A stretch of DNA of 64,000 bases, from positions 53,137 to 117,136 of the forward strand of contig NZ_VUMS01000011.1 in the NCBI RefSeq assembly GCF_009696065.1, read 5' to 3'. Numbering within the stretch: the stretch's first letter is position 1; each line of letters opens with the position of its first letter. Below, piece by piece: positions 1 through 8,387 of the stretch. Position numbers and translations under genes: made by a program. The notes under the pieces are model-generated. The model ran no database searches. It was not told the origin of the DNA and was given only the letters and a program-made list of their open reading frames with translations. This DNA comes from Oliverpabstia intestinalis. Its GTDB lineage: Bacteria; Bacillota; Clostridia; Lachnospirales; Lachnospiraceae.

Positions 1-12
1 AAGGAGAAAAAT

Positions 13-600
13 ATGGATGAGAGATTAAAACAACAGCTGGAATTTGTTCTGGAAATTGATAAAGAAAAGAATATTTTCCGGCAGACCCATCTGTCCGGTC
101 AGGGCAGAAACGAAAACGATGCGGAACACGCATGGCATATGGCGATCATGGCGTATCTGCTGCGGGAATACTCCAACGAGCCGGTGGATATCGGACGGGT
201 GATGCTGATGTGCCTGATACACGATATCGTGGAGATCGATGCCGGAGATACCTATGCATATGACGCAGACGGTCTGAAAACGCAGAAAGCCAGAGAAGAT
301 GCAGCAAAAGAGCGGATTTTTTCCCTGCTCCCGGAAGATCAGAAGCAGGAACTGGTTCGGATTTTCGATGAGTTCGAAGCATTTCAGACGCCGGAGGCGA
401 AATTTGCCCGTGCCATGGATAACCTGCAGCCACTGCTATTAAACGACAGTAACGACGGCGGCGACTGGAAAGAACATGAGGTAAATGCTGAAAAAGTGTA
501 CGGAAGACAGAGAAAAACAAAACGTGGTTCAGAAAAACTTTTTGAAGTGACAGATCAGATTCTGAAAGAAAATATTGCAAAAGGGAATTTGCCGGAATAA
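13..600 (+). CDS. HD domain hydrolase (HDDC2/YfbR-like)
   Basis: A 195-residue soluble protein of the HD phosphohydrolase superfamily. His39 in a DAEHAWHM context, the HD pair at residues 70-71 (LIHDIVEID) and a later Asp in ARAMDNLQP form the expected metal-binding set. Relatives such as YfbR and HDDC2 dephosphorylate 5'-deoxynucleotides, so a nucleotide phosphatase role is likely, but the substrate is not shown here. The window opens on its ribosome binding site (AAGGAG at 1-6, six bases before the ATG), so promoter and upstream neighbours are out of view. The length fits a complete single-domain protein. Confidence 0.85.
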   Translation: MDERLKQQLEFVLEIDKEKNIFRQTHLSGQGRNENDAEHAWHMAIMAYLLREYSNEPVDIGRVMLMCLIHDIVEIDAGDTYAYDADGLKTQKAREDAAKERIFSLLPEDQKQELVRIFDEFEAFQTPEAKFARAMDNLQPLLLNDSNDGGDWKEHEVNAEKVYGRQRKTKRGSEKLFEVTDQILKENIAKGNLPE

Positions 601-734
601 TGGTAAATACAGAACACGGAATCTTTTGTCTGATAAAATTGGAGTAGACATAAAGAATATAATTTATCAAAATTGGCACCTTCCAGCCTGGTTTTCCATA
701 ATGTAATATTATGAAACAGACCCAGGAGGTTAGG

Positions 735-1733
735 ATGAAACAAGTAAAATTCATAACAGGGCTGATGGCTTTTGGGGTGGTCAGTCTGTTTGCCGGATGT
801 GGGGAAAAAGAGAATGAAATGACAAAGGTTACCCTGAATGAGGTGGCACATTCGATCTTTTATGCCCCACAGTATGTCGCACTGGAAAATGGATATTTTA
901 CACAGGAAGGCCTCGATCTCGACCTGGTGACCGGGTACGGGGCGGATAAGACGATGGCAGCGGTCATTTCCGGGGAGGCGCAGATCGGATTTATGGGAGC
1001 GGAAGCATCCGTGTACGCGTATCTTGAAGGCGCCAACGACCCGGTGATAAACTTCGCACAGGGAACCCAGCGTGCGGGAAACTTTCTGGTAGCAAGGGAA
1101 GAGATGGCGGATTTTCAGTGGAGTGACCTGAAAGGAAAAGAAGTGCTGGGAGGACGAAAAGGCGGTATGCCGGAGATGGTTTTTGAGTATATCCTGAAAG
1201 AGAACGGTCTGGATCCGGCAAAGGATCTTTCAATTGACCAGAGCATTGATTTTGGTTCTACTGCTGCAGCTTTCTCCGGTGGAAAAGGGGAGTTTACAGT
1301 GGAATTTGAACCGGCGGCCACGACACTTGAAAAGAACGGGGATGGCTTTGTGGTTGCTTCGCTTGGTGTCGATTCCGGTTATGTGCCCTATACTTCTTAC
1401 AGCGCAAAGAACAGCTACGTCGAAAAACATCCGGAGATCATCCAGGCGTTTACCGACGGTCTGCAAAAAGGAGTGGACTATGTGAATTCCCACACGGCGG
1501 AGGAGATCGCGAAGGTGATTCAGCCACAGTTTAAGGAAAATGATCTGGATACGATAACAAGGATCGTGGAACGTTATCAGAGTCAGGATACCTGGAAAGA
1601 AAATCTGGTGTTCGAGAAAGAATCCTTTGAACTGTTACAGGATATTCTGGAGAGTGCCGGAGAACTGGAAAAGCGGGCAGATTATGAGAAACTGGTGACT
1701 ACGATATATGCGAAAGAAGCAATGAAAAAATAG
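735..1733 (+). CDS. NMT1/THI5-like substrate-binding lipoprotein
   Basis: A 332-residue lipoprotein resembling the periplasmic-type binding proteins of nitrate/sulfonate/thiamine-precursor ABC importers (NMT1/THI5, SsuA). The N-terminus has a basic start, a hydrophobic stretch and a lipobox ending LFAGC, so it should be lipidated and tethered outside the membrane. The body contains family hallmarks such as FYAPQYVALENGYF and AVISGEAQIGFMG. The start at 735 is chosen because AGGAGG lies at 724-729; an in-frame ATG at 711 has no such site. No permease or ATPase gene is adjacent, so its transporter partner must be encoded elsewhere or it works alone. A long perfect hairpin follows the gene. The ligand cannot be told from the sequence. 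Confidence 0.85.
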   Translation: MKQVKFITGLMAFGVVSLFAGCGEKENEMTKVTLNEVAHSIFYAPQYVALENGYFTQEGLDLDLVTGYGADKTMAAVISGEAQIGFMGAEASVYAYLEGANDPVINFAQGTQRAGNFLVAREEMADFQWSDLKGKEVLGGRKGGMPEMVFEYILKENGLDPAKDLSIDQSIDFGSTAAAFSGGKGEFTVEFEPAATTLEKNGDGFVVASLGVDSGYVPYTSYSAKNSYVEKHPEIIQAFTDGLQKGVDYVNSHTAEEIAKVIQPQFKENDLDTITRIVERYQSQDTWKENLVFEKESFELLQDILESAGELEKRADYEKLVTTIYAKEAMKK

Positions 1734-1790
1734 TGGAATTGAAAACAGATGTACCGGATAAACAGGTGACATAATATCAAAAAACTGTAA

Positions 1791-1837
1791 AAAAGATCAT
1801 ATCCTCATAATAAAACGATAGGTGGATATGATCTTTT
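1791..1837. terminator. bidirectional intrinsic terminator
   Basis: A 14-bp perfect stem (AAAAGATCATATCC at 1791-1804 with its complement at 1824-1837) lies between the lipoprotein gene and the converging small gene. Its ends are A-rich and T-rich, so it can terminate transcription from both sides. Confidence 0.8.
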
Positions 1838-1841
1838 TGCG

Positions 1842-2015
1842 TCAGTTTTTCATCTCATACTGCATCATCTCATAATGAAGAATACATCCCTCATAAATCT
1901 CTGCAGGAAGCAGTGCACGGGCCACCAGTTTCGGTTCATTCTCCGGAGCGTCCTGACGTTCCAGGTGGGCATAGTCACCATCGATGGAAAGTACTTTATA
2001 ATCACAGGTCAGCAT
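1842..2015 (-). CDS. small conserved-looking protein, 57 aa
   Basis: A short minus-strand gene of 57 codons. The ATG at 2015 is preceded on its own strand by a GAGGTG ribosome binding site at a sensible distance, and the frame stays open to a TGA just inside the shared terminator. The protein starts MLTCDYKVLSIDGDYAHL, is acidic, and contains LVARALLPAEIYEGC; it has no signal peptide or membrane segment. The balanced amino-acid use and the proper start and stop signals argue for a real gene. I do not recognise a family with certainty and assign no function. Confidence 0.65.
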   Translation of the reverse strand: MLTCDYKVLSIDGDYAHLERQDAPENEPKLVARALLPAEIYEGCILHYEMMQYEMKN

Positions 2016-2118
2016 CAGACCATCACCTCATTTCTCATGATATTTTTTTCATTATAACAAATTTTTCTCGAAAATGCATCCATCCGGTGTTATAATTGGC
2101 GATAACAGAGTATAAAAA

Positions 2119-2183
2119 GTTACCGTTCAGCATAGATTCAGTGCATCGCGCAGCGTGTTACTGAGCACGGAGTGAACAGTAAC
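2119..2183. repeat. dispersed GTAAC-type intergenic repeat (copy 1)
   Basis: A copy of the repeat family scattered through this window. It starts with GTTACCGTTCAG and ends with GGAGTGAACAGTAAC, with GTGCATCGCGCAGCG before the right end. The left and right ends are inverted relative to each other. It sits directly upstream of the ribosome binding site of the NlpC/P60 gene, so it is probably in that gene's 5' leader. Confidence 0.75.
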
Positions 2184-2205
2184 TATAAAAAAGGGGCGTA
2201 GAGAG

Positions 2206-3285
2206 TTGAAAAAAAGAAGATACAAATATCTTGCCGGAGCACTGCTGTGCCTTGCAGTGATAAATATACAGGTACCTGACACTGTTCTGGCAGGCACCTG
2301 GCAGCAGGAAGAAAACAACTGGTGGTATCAGGAGGAGGATGGAATCTGGCCGGCGTGGCAGTGGAAAGAGATCGATAATAAATGGTATTATTTTGACGAG
2401 AATGGTTACTGCGTTACCGGATGGCGAAAGATTGATGATAACTGGTATGATTTTGACGAAGACGGTGTGTTGCAGACCGGACGATGGATCGATGAGTATT
2501 ATGTGGGAACCGATGGCAGGATGCTGACGGACACCTGGGTCGGCAGATATTGGGTAGACAGTGAGGGTAAAAAGGACACTTCGATAAAAAAAGAAAAAGA
2601 CCTGCCATTAGAGAGTCTGACACTGAATGAGGAATCAATTACCCTGCTCCGGGGTGAGACGGCAAATCTTCTGACACAGTGGCAGCCGCAGGATACCACC
2701 CGGTGGAAATACATGCAGTGGACGAGTTCCGATCCCAGTGTGGCGGAAGTTTCCAGAGGAAAAATAACGGCCGTGGGAGAAGGCACTGCAACCATCACAG
2801 CAAGTATGGGAACGAAGGAAGCAACCTGCACGGTGACGGTGACGGACAGCGAGGTATGTAAGACAGCTTTGACACTGCTGGATGCCCAGTACATCTGGGG
2901 AGGCAATGGACCCCAGGACGGAGGTGTGGACTGCTCCGGGCTTCTGATGTATGCGTATACACAGAACGGATATGATTTTGGTGCCGATCTGAACGCTGAC
3001 AATTTTGCCCGGTACGGGCAGGAGGTCAGCCGGGAAGAACTGCAGCCGGGAGATGCGATCTGTACCTGTTATAACGGGGAACGATATCAGCATATTTTAT
3101 TGTATATTGGAAATGATATGGTGGTTGCCTCCGAGTGCGGAGGACCGGCGGTATGTTCTCTGGGATTGAGCTGTGATCAGCATGTGAAGGGAACAAAATG
3201 CAACTGCCGAACCTGGAAACGCCCGTTAAATGAAAACGATCTTGCGAATGCAAAATTCGTCCGAATGGATCGTTATAAAACCTGA
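2206..3285 (+). CDS. secreted NlpC/P60 cell-wall hydrolase with CW repeats and Big_2 domain
   Basis: A 359-residue exported protein. A signal peptide (residues 1-30, ending near VLAG) is followed by tryptophan/tyrosine-rich choline-binding-like repeats (about 32-125, for example WYYFDENGYCVTGW), a bacterial Ig-like Big_2 domain (about 133-213, with VGEGTATITA) and an NlpC/P60 peptidase domain (about 218-340). The catalytic cysteine is in GGVDCSGLLM and the histidine in YQHILLYIG. NlpC/P60 enzymes cut peptide stems of peptidoglycan; the repeats should bind wall polymers. The start is a TTG at 2206 with an AGGGGC-like site upstream. It appears to be a single-gene unit. Confidence 0.88.
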   Translation: MKKRRYKYLAGALLCLAVINIQVPDTVLAGTWQQEENNWWYQEEDGIWPAWQWKEIDNKWYYFDENGYCVTGWRKIDDNWYDFDEDGVLQTGRWIDEYYVGTDGRMLTDTWVGRYWVDSEGKKDTSIKKEKDLPLESLTLNEESITLLRGETANLLTQWQPQDTTRWKYMQWTSSDPSVAEVSRGKITAVGEGTATITASMGTKEATCTVTVTDSEVCKTALTLLDAQYIWGGNGPQDGGVDCSGLLMYAYTQNGYDFGADLNADNFARYGQEVSREELQPGDAICTCYNGERYQHILLYIGNDMVVASECGGPAVCSLGLSCDQHVKGTKCNCRTWKRPLNENDLANAKFVRMDRYKT

Positions 3286-3401
3286 GAGAACGAACATTCA
3301 GAATACTTGGAAAAAACGGATGAGAAGTTTCTAAAATTTTCAAAAATATATTTGATATAAGCAAAATAATAATATATATATTACAGCAGAAGGAGAAAAA
3401 G

Positions 3402-4196
3402 ATGAAAATTGGATTTATCGGATGTGGAAATATGGCTTCCGCGATGATCGGCGGAATCATAAAAAATCAGGTGGTAGCACCGGCGGATATCCTTGCTTCC
3501 GCAAAAACAGAGGTCAGCCGTGAAAAGAAAAAAGAAGAACTGGGGATTGCAATGACTGCAGATAACCGGGAAGTGGCAGCATTTGCAGAAGTTCTGATTC
3601 TGGCAGTAAAACCATTTTATTATGAAGATGTGATCAAAGAGATCCGGGATGTTGTAGCCGATGATACCATTGTTGTTTCTATTGCACCGGGAAAGAAACT
3701 GACATGGATAGAGGGATTGTTTGAAAAACCGTTAAAGATTGTCCGCACCATGCCGAATACACCGGCACTGGTAGGTGAGGGCATGAGCTGTGTCTGCGGC
3801 AATGCAAAATGCAGTAGCGAAGATGTGGATACGGTCTGCCGGATCTTTGCCGGATTTGGAAAAACGGAGATCGTGGAAGAGGATATGATCGATGTGGTGG
3901 TCGGTGTAAGCGGAAGTTCACCGGCGTATGTATTTATGTTTATTGAAGCGATGGCAGATGCAGCCGTGGCAGACGGCATGCCGAGAGCACAGGCGTACCG
4001 CTTTGCGGCACAGGCGGTACTCGGAAGCGCAAAAATGGTTCTTGAGACCGGTAAACACCCGGGGGAACTGAAAGATATGGTCTGCTCTCCGAAGGGAACA
4101 ACAATCGAAGCTGTCCGGGTGCTGGAAGAAAAAGGACTGCGAAGTGCGGTTTTCGAAGCAATGAAAGCCTGTGTAAAAAAGGGACGGGAAGTATAA
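3402..4196 (+). CDS. proC: pyrroline-5-carboxylate reductase
   Basis: A 264-residue enzyme reducing 1-pyrroline-5-carboxylate to proline with NAD(P)H in the cytoplasm. The N-terminal Rossmann motif GFIGCGNMASAMIGG is intact, and the C-terminal dimerisation half carries the family signature around SGSSPAYVFMFIEAMADAAVADG and CSPKGTTIEA. AAGGAG precedes the ATG by a suitable gap. Proline synthesis genes proA and proB are not adjacent. The gene stands alone, with the DJ-1 gene 70 bases downstream possibly co-transcribed. Confidence 0.95.
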   Translation: MKIGFIGCGNMASAMIGGIIKNQVVAPADILASAKTEVSREKKKEELGIAMTADNREVAAFAEVLILAVKPFYYEDVIKEIRDVVADDTIVVSIAPGKKLTWIEGLFEKPLKIVRTMPNTPALVGEGMSCVCGNAKCSSEDVDTVCRIFAGFGKTEIVEEDMIDVVVGVSGSSPAYVFMFIEAMADAAVADGMPRAQAYRFAAQAVLGSAKMVLETGKHPGELKDMVCSPKGTTIEAVRVLEEKGLRSAVFEAMKACVKKGREV

Positions 4197-4266
4197 AATA
4201 TAGAAATATAATGCGTATTTATGAAGAACATGACAGACGATTGAAGGATATGCAGGGAGGAAAGCG

Positions 4267-4818
4267 ATGAGTAAAGTATATGTATTTCTGGCAGATGGAT
4301 TTGAAGAGATTGAAGGACTGACTGTAGTGGATCTGTTGCGGCGGGCCGGAGAAGAGGTGGAGACAGTATCTATCATGGGAAGAAAAATGATCGAAGGTTC
4401 TCATAAGATCAAAGTGGAAGCAGATGCCCTCTTTGAAGAAACAGATTTTACAGAGGGTAAAATGCTGGTTCTGCCGGGAGGAATGCCTGGAACCAGACAT
4501 CTTGGTGCATACAAACCGCTGACGGATATGCTGTGTGACTGGGATACAAAAGGAAAACAACTGGCAGCAATCTGTGCGGCACCAAGCGTTTTCGGGGATC
4601 TGGGTATCCTAAATGGAAAAGAAGCGGTATGTTACCCAGGATTTGAAGAGAGACTGACCGGAGCAACCATCGGAGAAGGAACAGTAGCGGTTACCGATCA
4701 TGTGATCACAAGCCGCGGTATGGGAACGGCAATAGACTTTGCAGCGGCACTGATCGCACGGCTGCAGGATGAAAAAAAAGCAGAGGAAATCAAGGCATCT
4801 ATTATTTACAGACGGTAA
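4267..4818 (+). CDS. DJ-1/PfpI family protein
   Basis: A 183-residue member of the DJ-1/ThiJ/PfpI superfamily. The nucleophile-elbow cysteine is Cys103 in AAICAAPSVFG and the conserved glutamate is Glu15 in ADGFEEIEG, as in DJ-1-type deglycase/glyoxalase III or YajL chaperones. Length and residues fit the DJ-1 subgroup rather than the PfpI protease subgroup. GGGAGG lies upstream of the ATG. Seventy bases separate it from proC, so co-transcription is possible. A role in carbonyl or oxidative stress handling is inferred from the family only. Confidence 0.9.
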   Translation: MSKVYVFLADGFEEIEGLTVVDLLRRAGEEVETVSIMGRKMIEGSHKIKVEADALFEETDFTEGKMLVLPGGMPGTRHLGAYKPLTDMLCDWDTKGKQLAAICAAPSVFGDLGILNGKEAVCYPGFEERLTGATIGEGTVAVTDHVITSRGMGTAIDFAAALIARLQDEKKAEEIKASIIYRR

Positions 4819-4884
4819 TGACGTGATGGAAGCATGCACGTTTCCGAGAGAAATTGTGCAAAGAGTCTTAAAAATCAGGAAAAA

Positions 4885-4927
4885 GCCCTTAAAACCGCAA
4901 AAAAAGCTGGCGTTTTTAAAGGGCTTA
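4885..4927. other. hairpin between the DJ-1 gene and tig
   Basis: An imperfect stem formed by AAGCCCTTAAAA and TTTTTAAAGGGCTT, with one bulge, lies in the 242-base gap before tig. On the plus strand it is not followed by a clear T-run, so it may be a weak terminator for the DJ-1 transcript or a leader structure. A possible -10 box TATACT (4931-4936) follows directly. Confidence 0.45.
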
Positions 4928-5060
4928 TGATATACTACTCAGATGTATGAGTATGGAAAAATCTATGCAAAGGTGCAGGAAACTGAAAAAGAGCCTGCAA
5001 TTAGCAATAATACAATTAGAAAATGATTTCCATAAGAAATTGAAGGAGGAACTATAGAAC

Positions 5061-6362
5061 ATGAGCGTAGCAGTAGAAAAACTGGAAAAGAACATGGCGA
5101 AACTGACAATTGAAGTTTCCGCTGAAGAACTGGAAAAAGCAATTCAGGGTGCATACCAGAAACAGAAAAACAGAATTAACATCCCGGGATTCCGTAAAGG
5201 AAAAGCTCCTCGTAAGATGATTGAAAAAATGTATGGTACCGGTGTGTTTTATGAAGATGCAGCCAATGCTCTGATTCCGGAAGCATACTCCAAAGCACTG
5301 GACGAATGCGAAGAAATCATCGTATCTCAGCCATCTATTGACGTTGTACAGCTGGAAAGCGGAAAACCTTTCATCTTCACAGCAGAAGTTGCGCTGAAAC
5401 CTGAAGTAACTCTGGGCGAGTACAAAGGACTGGAAGTTCCGAAGGCAGATCTGGAAGTAACAGAAGATGAGATCGCAGGCGAACTGAGAAAAGAACAGGA
5501 AGAAAATTCCAGAGTACTGGATGTGGATGACAGAGCCGTTGCAGACGGTGATAAAGTAACACTGGATTTTGAAGGTTTTGTCGATGGCGAAGCTTTTGAA
5601 GGCGGCAAAGGAACAGATTATCCGCTGACTATCGGATCCGGATCTTTTATTCCTGGATTTGAAGAGCAGCTGGTAGGCGCAAACATTGGTGAAGAAAAAG
5701 AAGTAAATGTTACTTTCCCGGAAGACTATCAGGCAGCTGAACTGGCTGGAAAACCTGCAGTATTCAAATGCACTGTTAAGAAAATCGAAGTGAAAGAACT
5801 GCCGGAACTGGATGATGAGTTTGCAAAAGATGTTTCTGAGTTCGATACTCTGGAAGAGTACAAAGCAGACATCAAGAAAAACCTGGAAGAGAAAAAAGCA
5901 GATGCAGCTAAACGTGCAAAAGAAGATGCAGCAGTAGATGCAGCAGTAGCTAATGCTACTATGGAGATTCCGGATGCTATGCTGGATACTCAGGTTAATC
6001 AGATGATTGATGACTTCGCAAGAAGAATGCAGTCTCAGGGACTGACTATGGATCAGTATATGCAGTTTACAGGAACTACTCTGGCTTCTCTGCAGGAGCA
6101 GATGAAACCACAGGCTCTGAAGAGAATTCAGACAAGACTGGTTCTGGAAAAAATCGCAGAAGCAGAAGCTATCGAGATTGCTGACGAGAAGATCGATGAA
6201 GAGATCAACAAAATGGCTGAAATGTACAAAATGGAAGCTGACAAACTGAAAGAGATGCTGGGCGACGCTGAGAAAGAACAGATGAAGAAAGATATGGCTG
6301 TTCAGGAAGCAGTTACTATTCTGGCAGATGCTGCAAAAGAAGTAGAAAAAACAGAAGAGTAA
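5061..6362 (+). CDS. tig: trigger factor
   Basis: A 433-residue ribosome-associated chaperone and peptidyl-prolyl isomerase that meets nascent chains at the exit tunnel. The ribosome-binding tail signature GFRKGKAPRKM is intact near residues 43-53. The FKBP-type PPIase domain is recognisable around residues 155-240 (KVTLDFEGFVDG and GSGSFIPGFEEQLVG), followed by the helical C-terminal chaperone domain. AGGAGG-like sequence precedes the ATG. It heads the conserved Firmicute order tig-clpP-clpX-lon-engB, linking nascent-chain folding to proteolysis. Confidence 0.97.
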   Translation: MSVAVEKLEKNMAKLTIEVSAEELEKAIQGAYQKQKNRINIPGFRKGKAPRKMIEKMYGTGVFYEDAANALIPEAYSKALDECEEIIVSQPSIDVVQLESGKPFIFTAEVALKPEVTLGEYKGLEVPKADLEVTEDEIAGELRKEQEENSRVLDVDDRAVADGDKVTLDFEGFVDGEAFEGGKGTDYPLTIGSGSFIPGFEEQLVGANIGEEKEVNVTFPEDYQAAELAGKPAVFKCTVKKIEVKELPELDDEFAKDVSEFDTLEEYKADIKKNLEEKKADAAKRAKEDAAVDAAVANATMEIPDAMLDTQVNQMIDDFARRMQSQGLTMDQYMQFTGTTLASLQEQMKPQALKRIQTRLVLEKIAEAEAIEIADEKIDEEINKMAEMYKMEADKLKEMLGDAEKEQMKKDMAVQEAVTILADAAKEVEKTEE

Positions 6363-6409
6363 GAAGTAAAAACCCGCATCCATTCTACGAATAGAAGGAA
6401 GGCCTGAAT

Positions 6410-6991
6410 ATGAGTTTAGTACCTTACGTTGTTGAACAGACAAGCCGTGGAGAGAGAAGCTATGACATCTACTCCCGTCTGTTGAAAGACCGTATTATTT
6501 TCCTCGGTGAAGAGGTAACGGATGTGAGTGCCAATCTGATCGCCGCACAGATGTTATTTCTGGAATCCGAAGATCCTGGAAAAGATATCCAGCTGTATAT
6601 TAACAGCCCGGGTGGATCTGTAACTGCCGGTATGATGATTTATGATACGATGCAGTATATCAAGTGTGATGTATCTACTATCTGTATGGGACTTGCTGCA
6701 AGCATGGGAGCATTCCTGCTGTCCGGTGGAACAAAGGGAAAACGTCTGGCCCTGCCAAACGCCGAGATTATGATCCATCAGCCCTCAGGTGGAGCCAGAG
6801 GACAGGCTACAGAGATTCAGATCGTAGCAGATCAGATTCTGAAGACAAGACACAGATTGAATACGATTCTGGCAGCCAACACAGGTCAGCCGCTGGAAAA
6901 GATCGCATTGGATACCGAACGTGATAACTATATGACTGCAGAAGAAGCAAAAGCATATGGTCTGATCGATGATGTGATCACAAAGAGATGA
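6410..6991 (+). CDS. clpP: ATP-dependent Clp protease proteolytic subunit
   Basis: A 193-residue serine protease subunit that forms the tetradecameric ClpP barrel. Ser98 ([10 protein letters not shown]) and His123 (IMIHQPSGG) are in place, and the third catalytic residue Asp lies in [12 protein letters not shown]. The length matches a typical ClpP without a long propeptide. It sits 47 bases after tig with AGAAGGAAGG as ribosome binding site, and clpX follows, so the ClpXP pair is probably co-expressed. No CtsR-like operator was recognised here. Confidence 0.97.
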   Translation: MSLVPYVVEQTSRGERSYDIYSRLLKDRIIFLGEEVTDVSANLIAAQMLFLESEDPGKDIQLYINSPGGSVTAGMMIYDTMQYIKCDVSTICMGLAASMGAFLLSGGTKGKRLALPNAEIMIHQPSGGARGQATEIQIVADQILKTRHRLNTILAANTGQPLEKIALDTERDNYMTAEEAKAYGLIDDVITKR

Positions 6992-7005
6992 AAATAAAGT
7001 AAAGA

Positions 7006-7041
7006 TAAGAGGGGGCTGCCTGTACAGGTGGCGCCCTCTTA
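7006..7041 (+). other. clpP-clpX intergenic hairpin
   Basis: TAAGAGGG(GGCT) pairs with GCCCTCTTA across a short loop, giving a GC-rich stem between clpP and clpX. There is no T-run after it, so it is more likely to be an mRNA-stability or differential-expression element than a terminator. Confidence 0.5.
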
Positions 7042-7069
7042 TAAGTATCAGAAAGGAAATAGGAAACCT

Positions 7070-8374
7070 ATGGCAATAAAAAACGGGGATTATAAAATTC
7101 GCTGCTCTTTTTGCGGAAAGACAGAAGATCAGGTACGCAAACTGATCGCAGGTCCGGACGGATCTTATATCTGTGATGAGTGTGTGGAAATCTGCTCAGA
7201 GATCATTGAAGAAGAAGTTGCCAGAGATCGGATGTCCGGAAGTGATATTAATCTGATGACGCCGATAGAGATGAAAGAAGTTTTGGATGAATATGTAGTC
7301 GGTCAGGACGAGGCAAAAAAGGTACTGGCAGTCTCTGTATACAACCATTACAAGAGAATCCTCTCAGGCAGAAAAAATGATGTGGAATTGCAGAAAAGTA
7401 ATATTCTGATGCTTGGTCCTACCGGTTCCGGTAAAACTTTCCTGGCGCAGAATCTGGCAAGAATGCTGAATGTTCCCTTTGCGATCGCAGATGCCACTAC
7501 GTTGACAGAAGCCGGTTATGTAGGAGAAGACGTGGAAAACATTCTGCTGAAGATTATCCAGGCCGCTGACTATGATATTGAGCGGGCACAGCAGGGAATC
7601 ATCTACATCGATGAGATTGATAAAATTACAAGAAAATCCGAAAATACTTCCATTACCAGGGACGTATCCGGTGAAGGTGTGCAGCAGGCACTTCTGAAAA
7701 TCGTGGAAGGCACGGTTGCATCTGTTCCGCCACAGGGTGGAAGAAAACATCCTCAGCAGGAATTTATCCAGATCGATACTACCAATATTTTGTTTATCTG
7801 TGGTGGTGCGTTCGAAGGTCTGGAAAAGATCATCGAAAGTCGTATGGATACCAAGACCATTGGATTTAATGGGTCTCTCGGTATGAAACATGAAAAAAAC
7901 GTGGGCGAGATCCTGAAAGAAGTGATGCCTCAGGATTTTATCAAGTTCGGGCTGATTCCGGAATTCATCGGACGTGTACCGGTTGTGGTATCTCTGGATG
8001 CACTGGATGAGGATGCACTGGTACGAATCCTTCAGGAGCCGAAGAATTCTCTGGTAAAACAATACAAAGCATTGATGGATATGGACGGTGTGGATCTGGA
8101 ATTTGAGCCGGATGCACTTCGGGAAGTGGCAAAAACAGCTATGGAGAGAAAGACCGGAGCAAGAGGTCTGCGTTCCGTGATCGAAAAGACTATGATGGAT
8201 GTGATGTATGAAGCCCCGTCCAATGAAAACATGAAAAAATGCGTAATCACCAAAGAGGCGGTAACCGGCAAAGGAAAACCAGTTGTGACTATCGAAGAGA
8301 ATCCGGAAAAAAAGCCGGCACATTCCTCCAAAAGACGGGGAACCAAGAGAGCAGGAAGACCGGAAACCGCCTGA
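7070..8374 (+). CDS. clpX: ClpX unfoldase
   Basis: A 434-residue AAA+ unfoldase that feeds substrates to ClpP. The N-terminal zinc-binding domain has the four cysteines in CSFCGK and CDECVEIC. Walker A is GPTGSGKT, Walker B is [10 protein letters not shown], and the ClpX pore motif GYVG and sensor GARGLR are present. The ATG at 7070 opens [14 protein letters not shown], the usual family start; a GTG at 7028 would add residues encoded inside the intergenic hairpin and is rejected. The basic C-terminal tail ([13 protein letters not shown]) is longer than usual. It ends 13 bases before lon. Confidence 0.96.
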   Translation: MAIKNGDYKIRCSFCGKTEDQVRKLIAGPDGSYICDECVEICSEIIEEEVARDRMSGSDINLMTPIEMKEVLDEYVVGQDEAKKVLAVSVYNHYKRILSGRKNDVELQKSNILMLGPTGSGKTFLAQNLARMLNVPFAIADATTLTEAGYVGEDVENILLKIIQAADYDIERAQQGIIYIDEIDKITRKSENTSITRDVSGEGVQQALLKIVEGTVASVPPQGGRKHPQQEFIQIDTTNILFICGGAFEGLEKIIESRMDTKTIGFNGSLGMKHEKNVGEILKEVMPQDFIKFGLIPEFIGRVPVVVSLDALDEDALVRILQEPKNSLVKQYKALMDMDGVDLEFEPDALREVAKTAMERKTGARGLRSVIEKTMMDVMYEAPSNENMKKCVITKEAVTGKGKPVVTIEENPEKKPAHSSKRRGTKRAGRPETA

Positions 8375-8387
8375 CGGGAGGTAACAG

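Noticed and set aside
4900..4935. Sigma-54 promoter before tig
   Set aside because: TGGC and GC elements are present but the spacing does not fit the -24/-12 rule.
5052..6443. 463-codon minus-strand frame opposite tig
   Set aside because: Phenylalanine/cysteine-rich shadow of the trigger factor gene, produced by its codon bias; no start signals.
7028..7069. Upstream GTG start for clpX
   Set aside because: Would encode residues from the intergenic hairpin; the family N-terminus begins at 7070.
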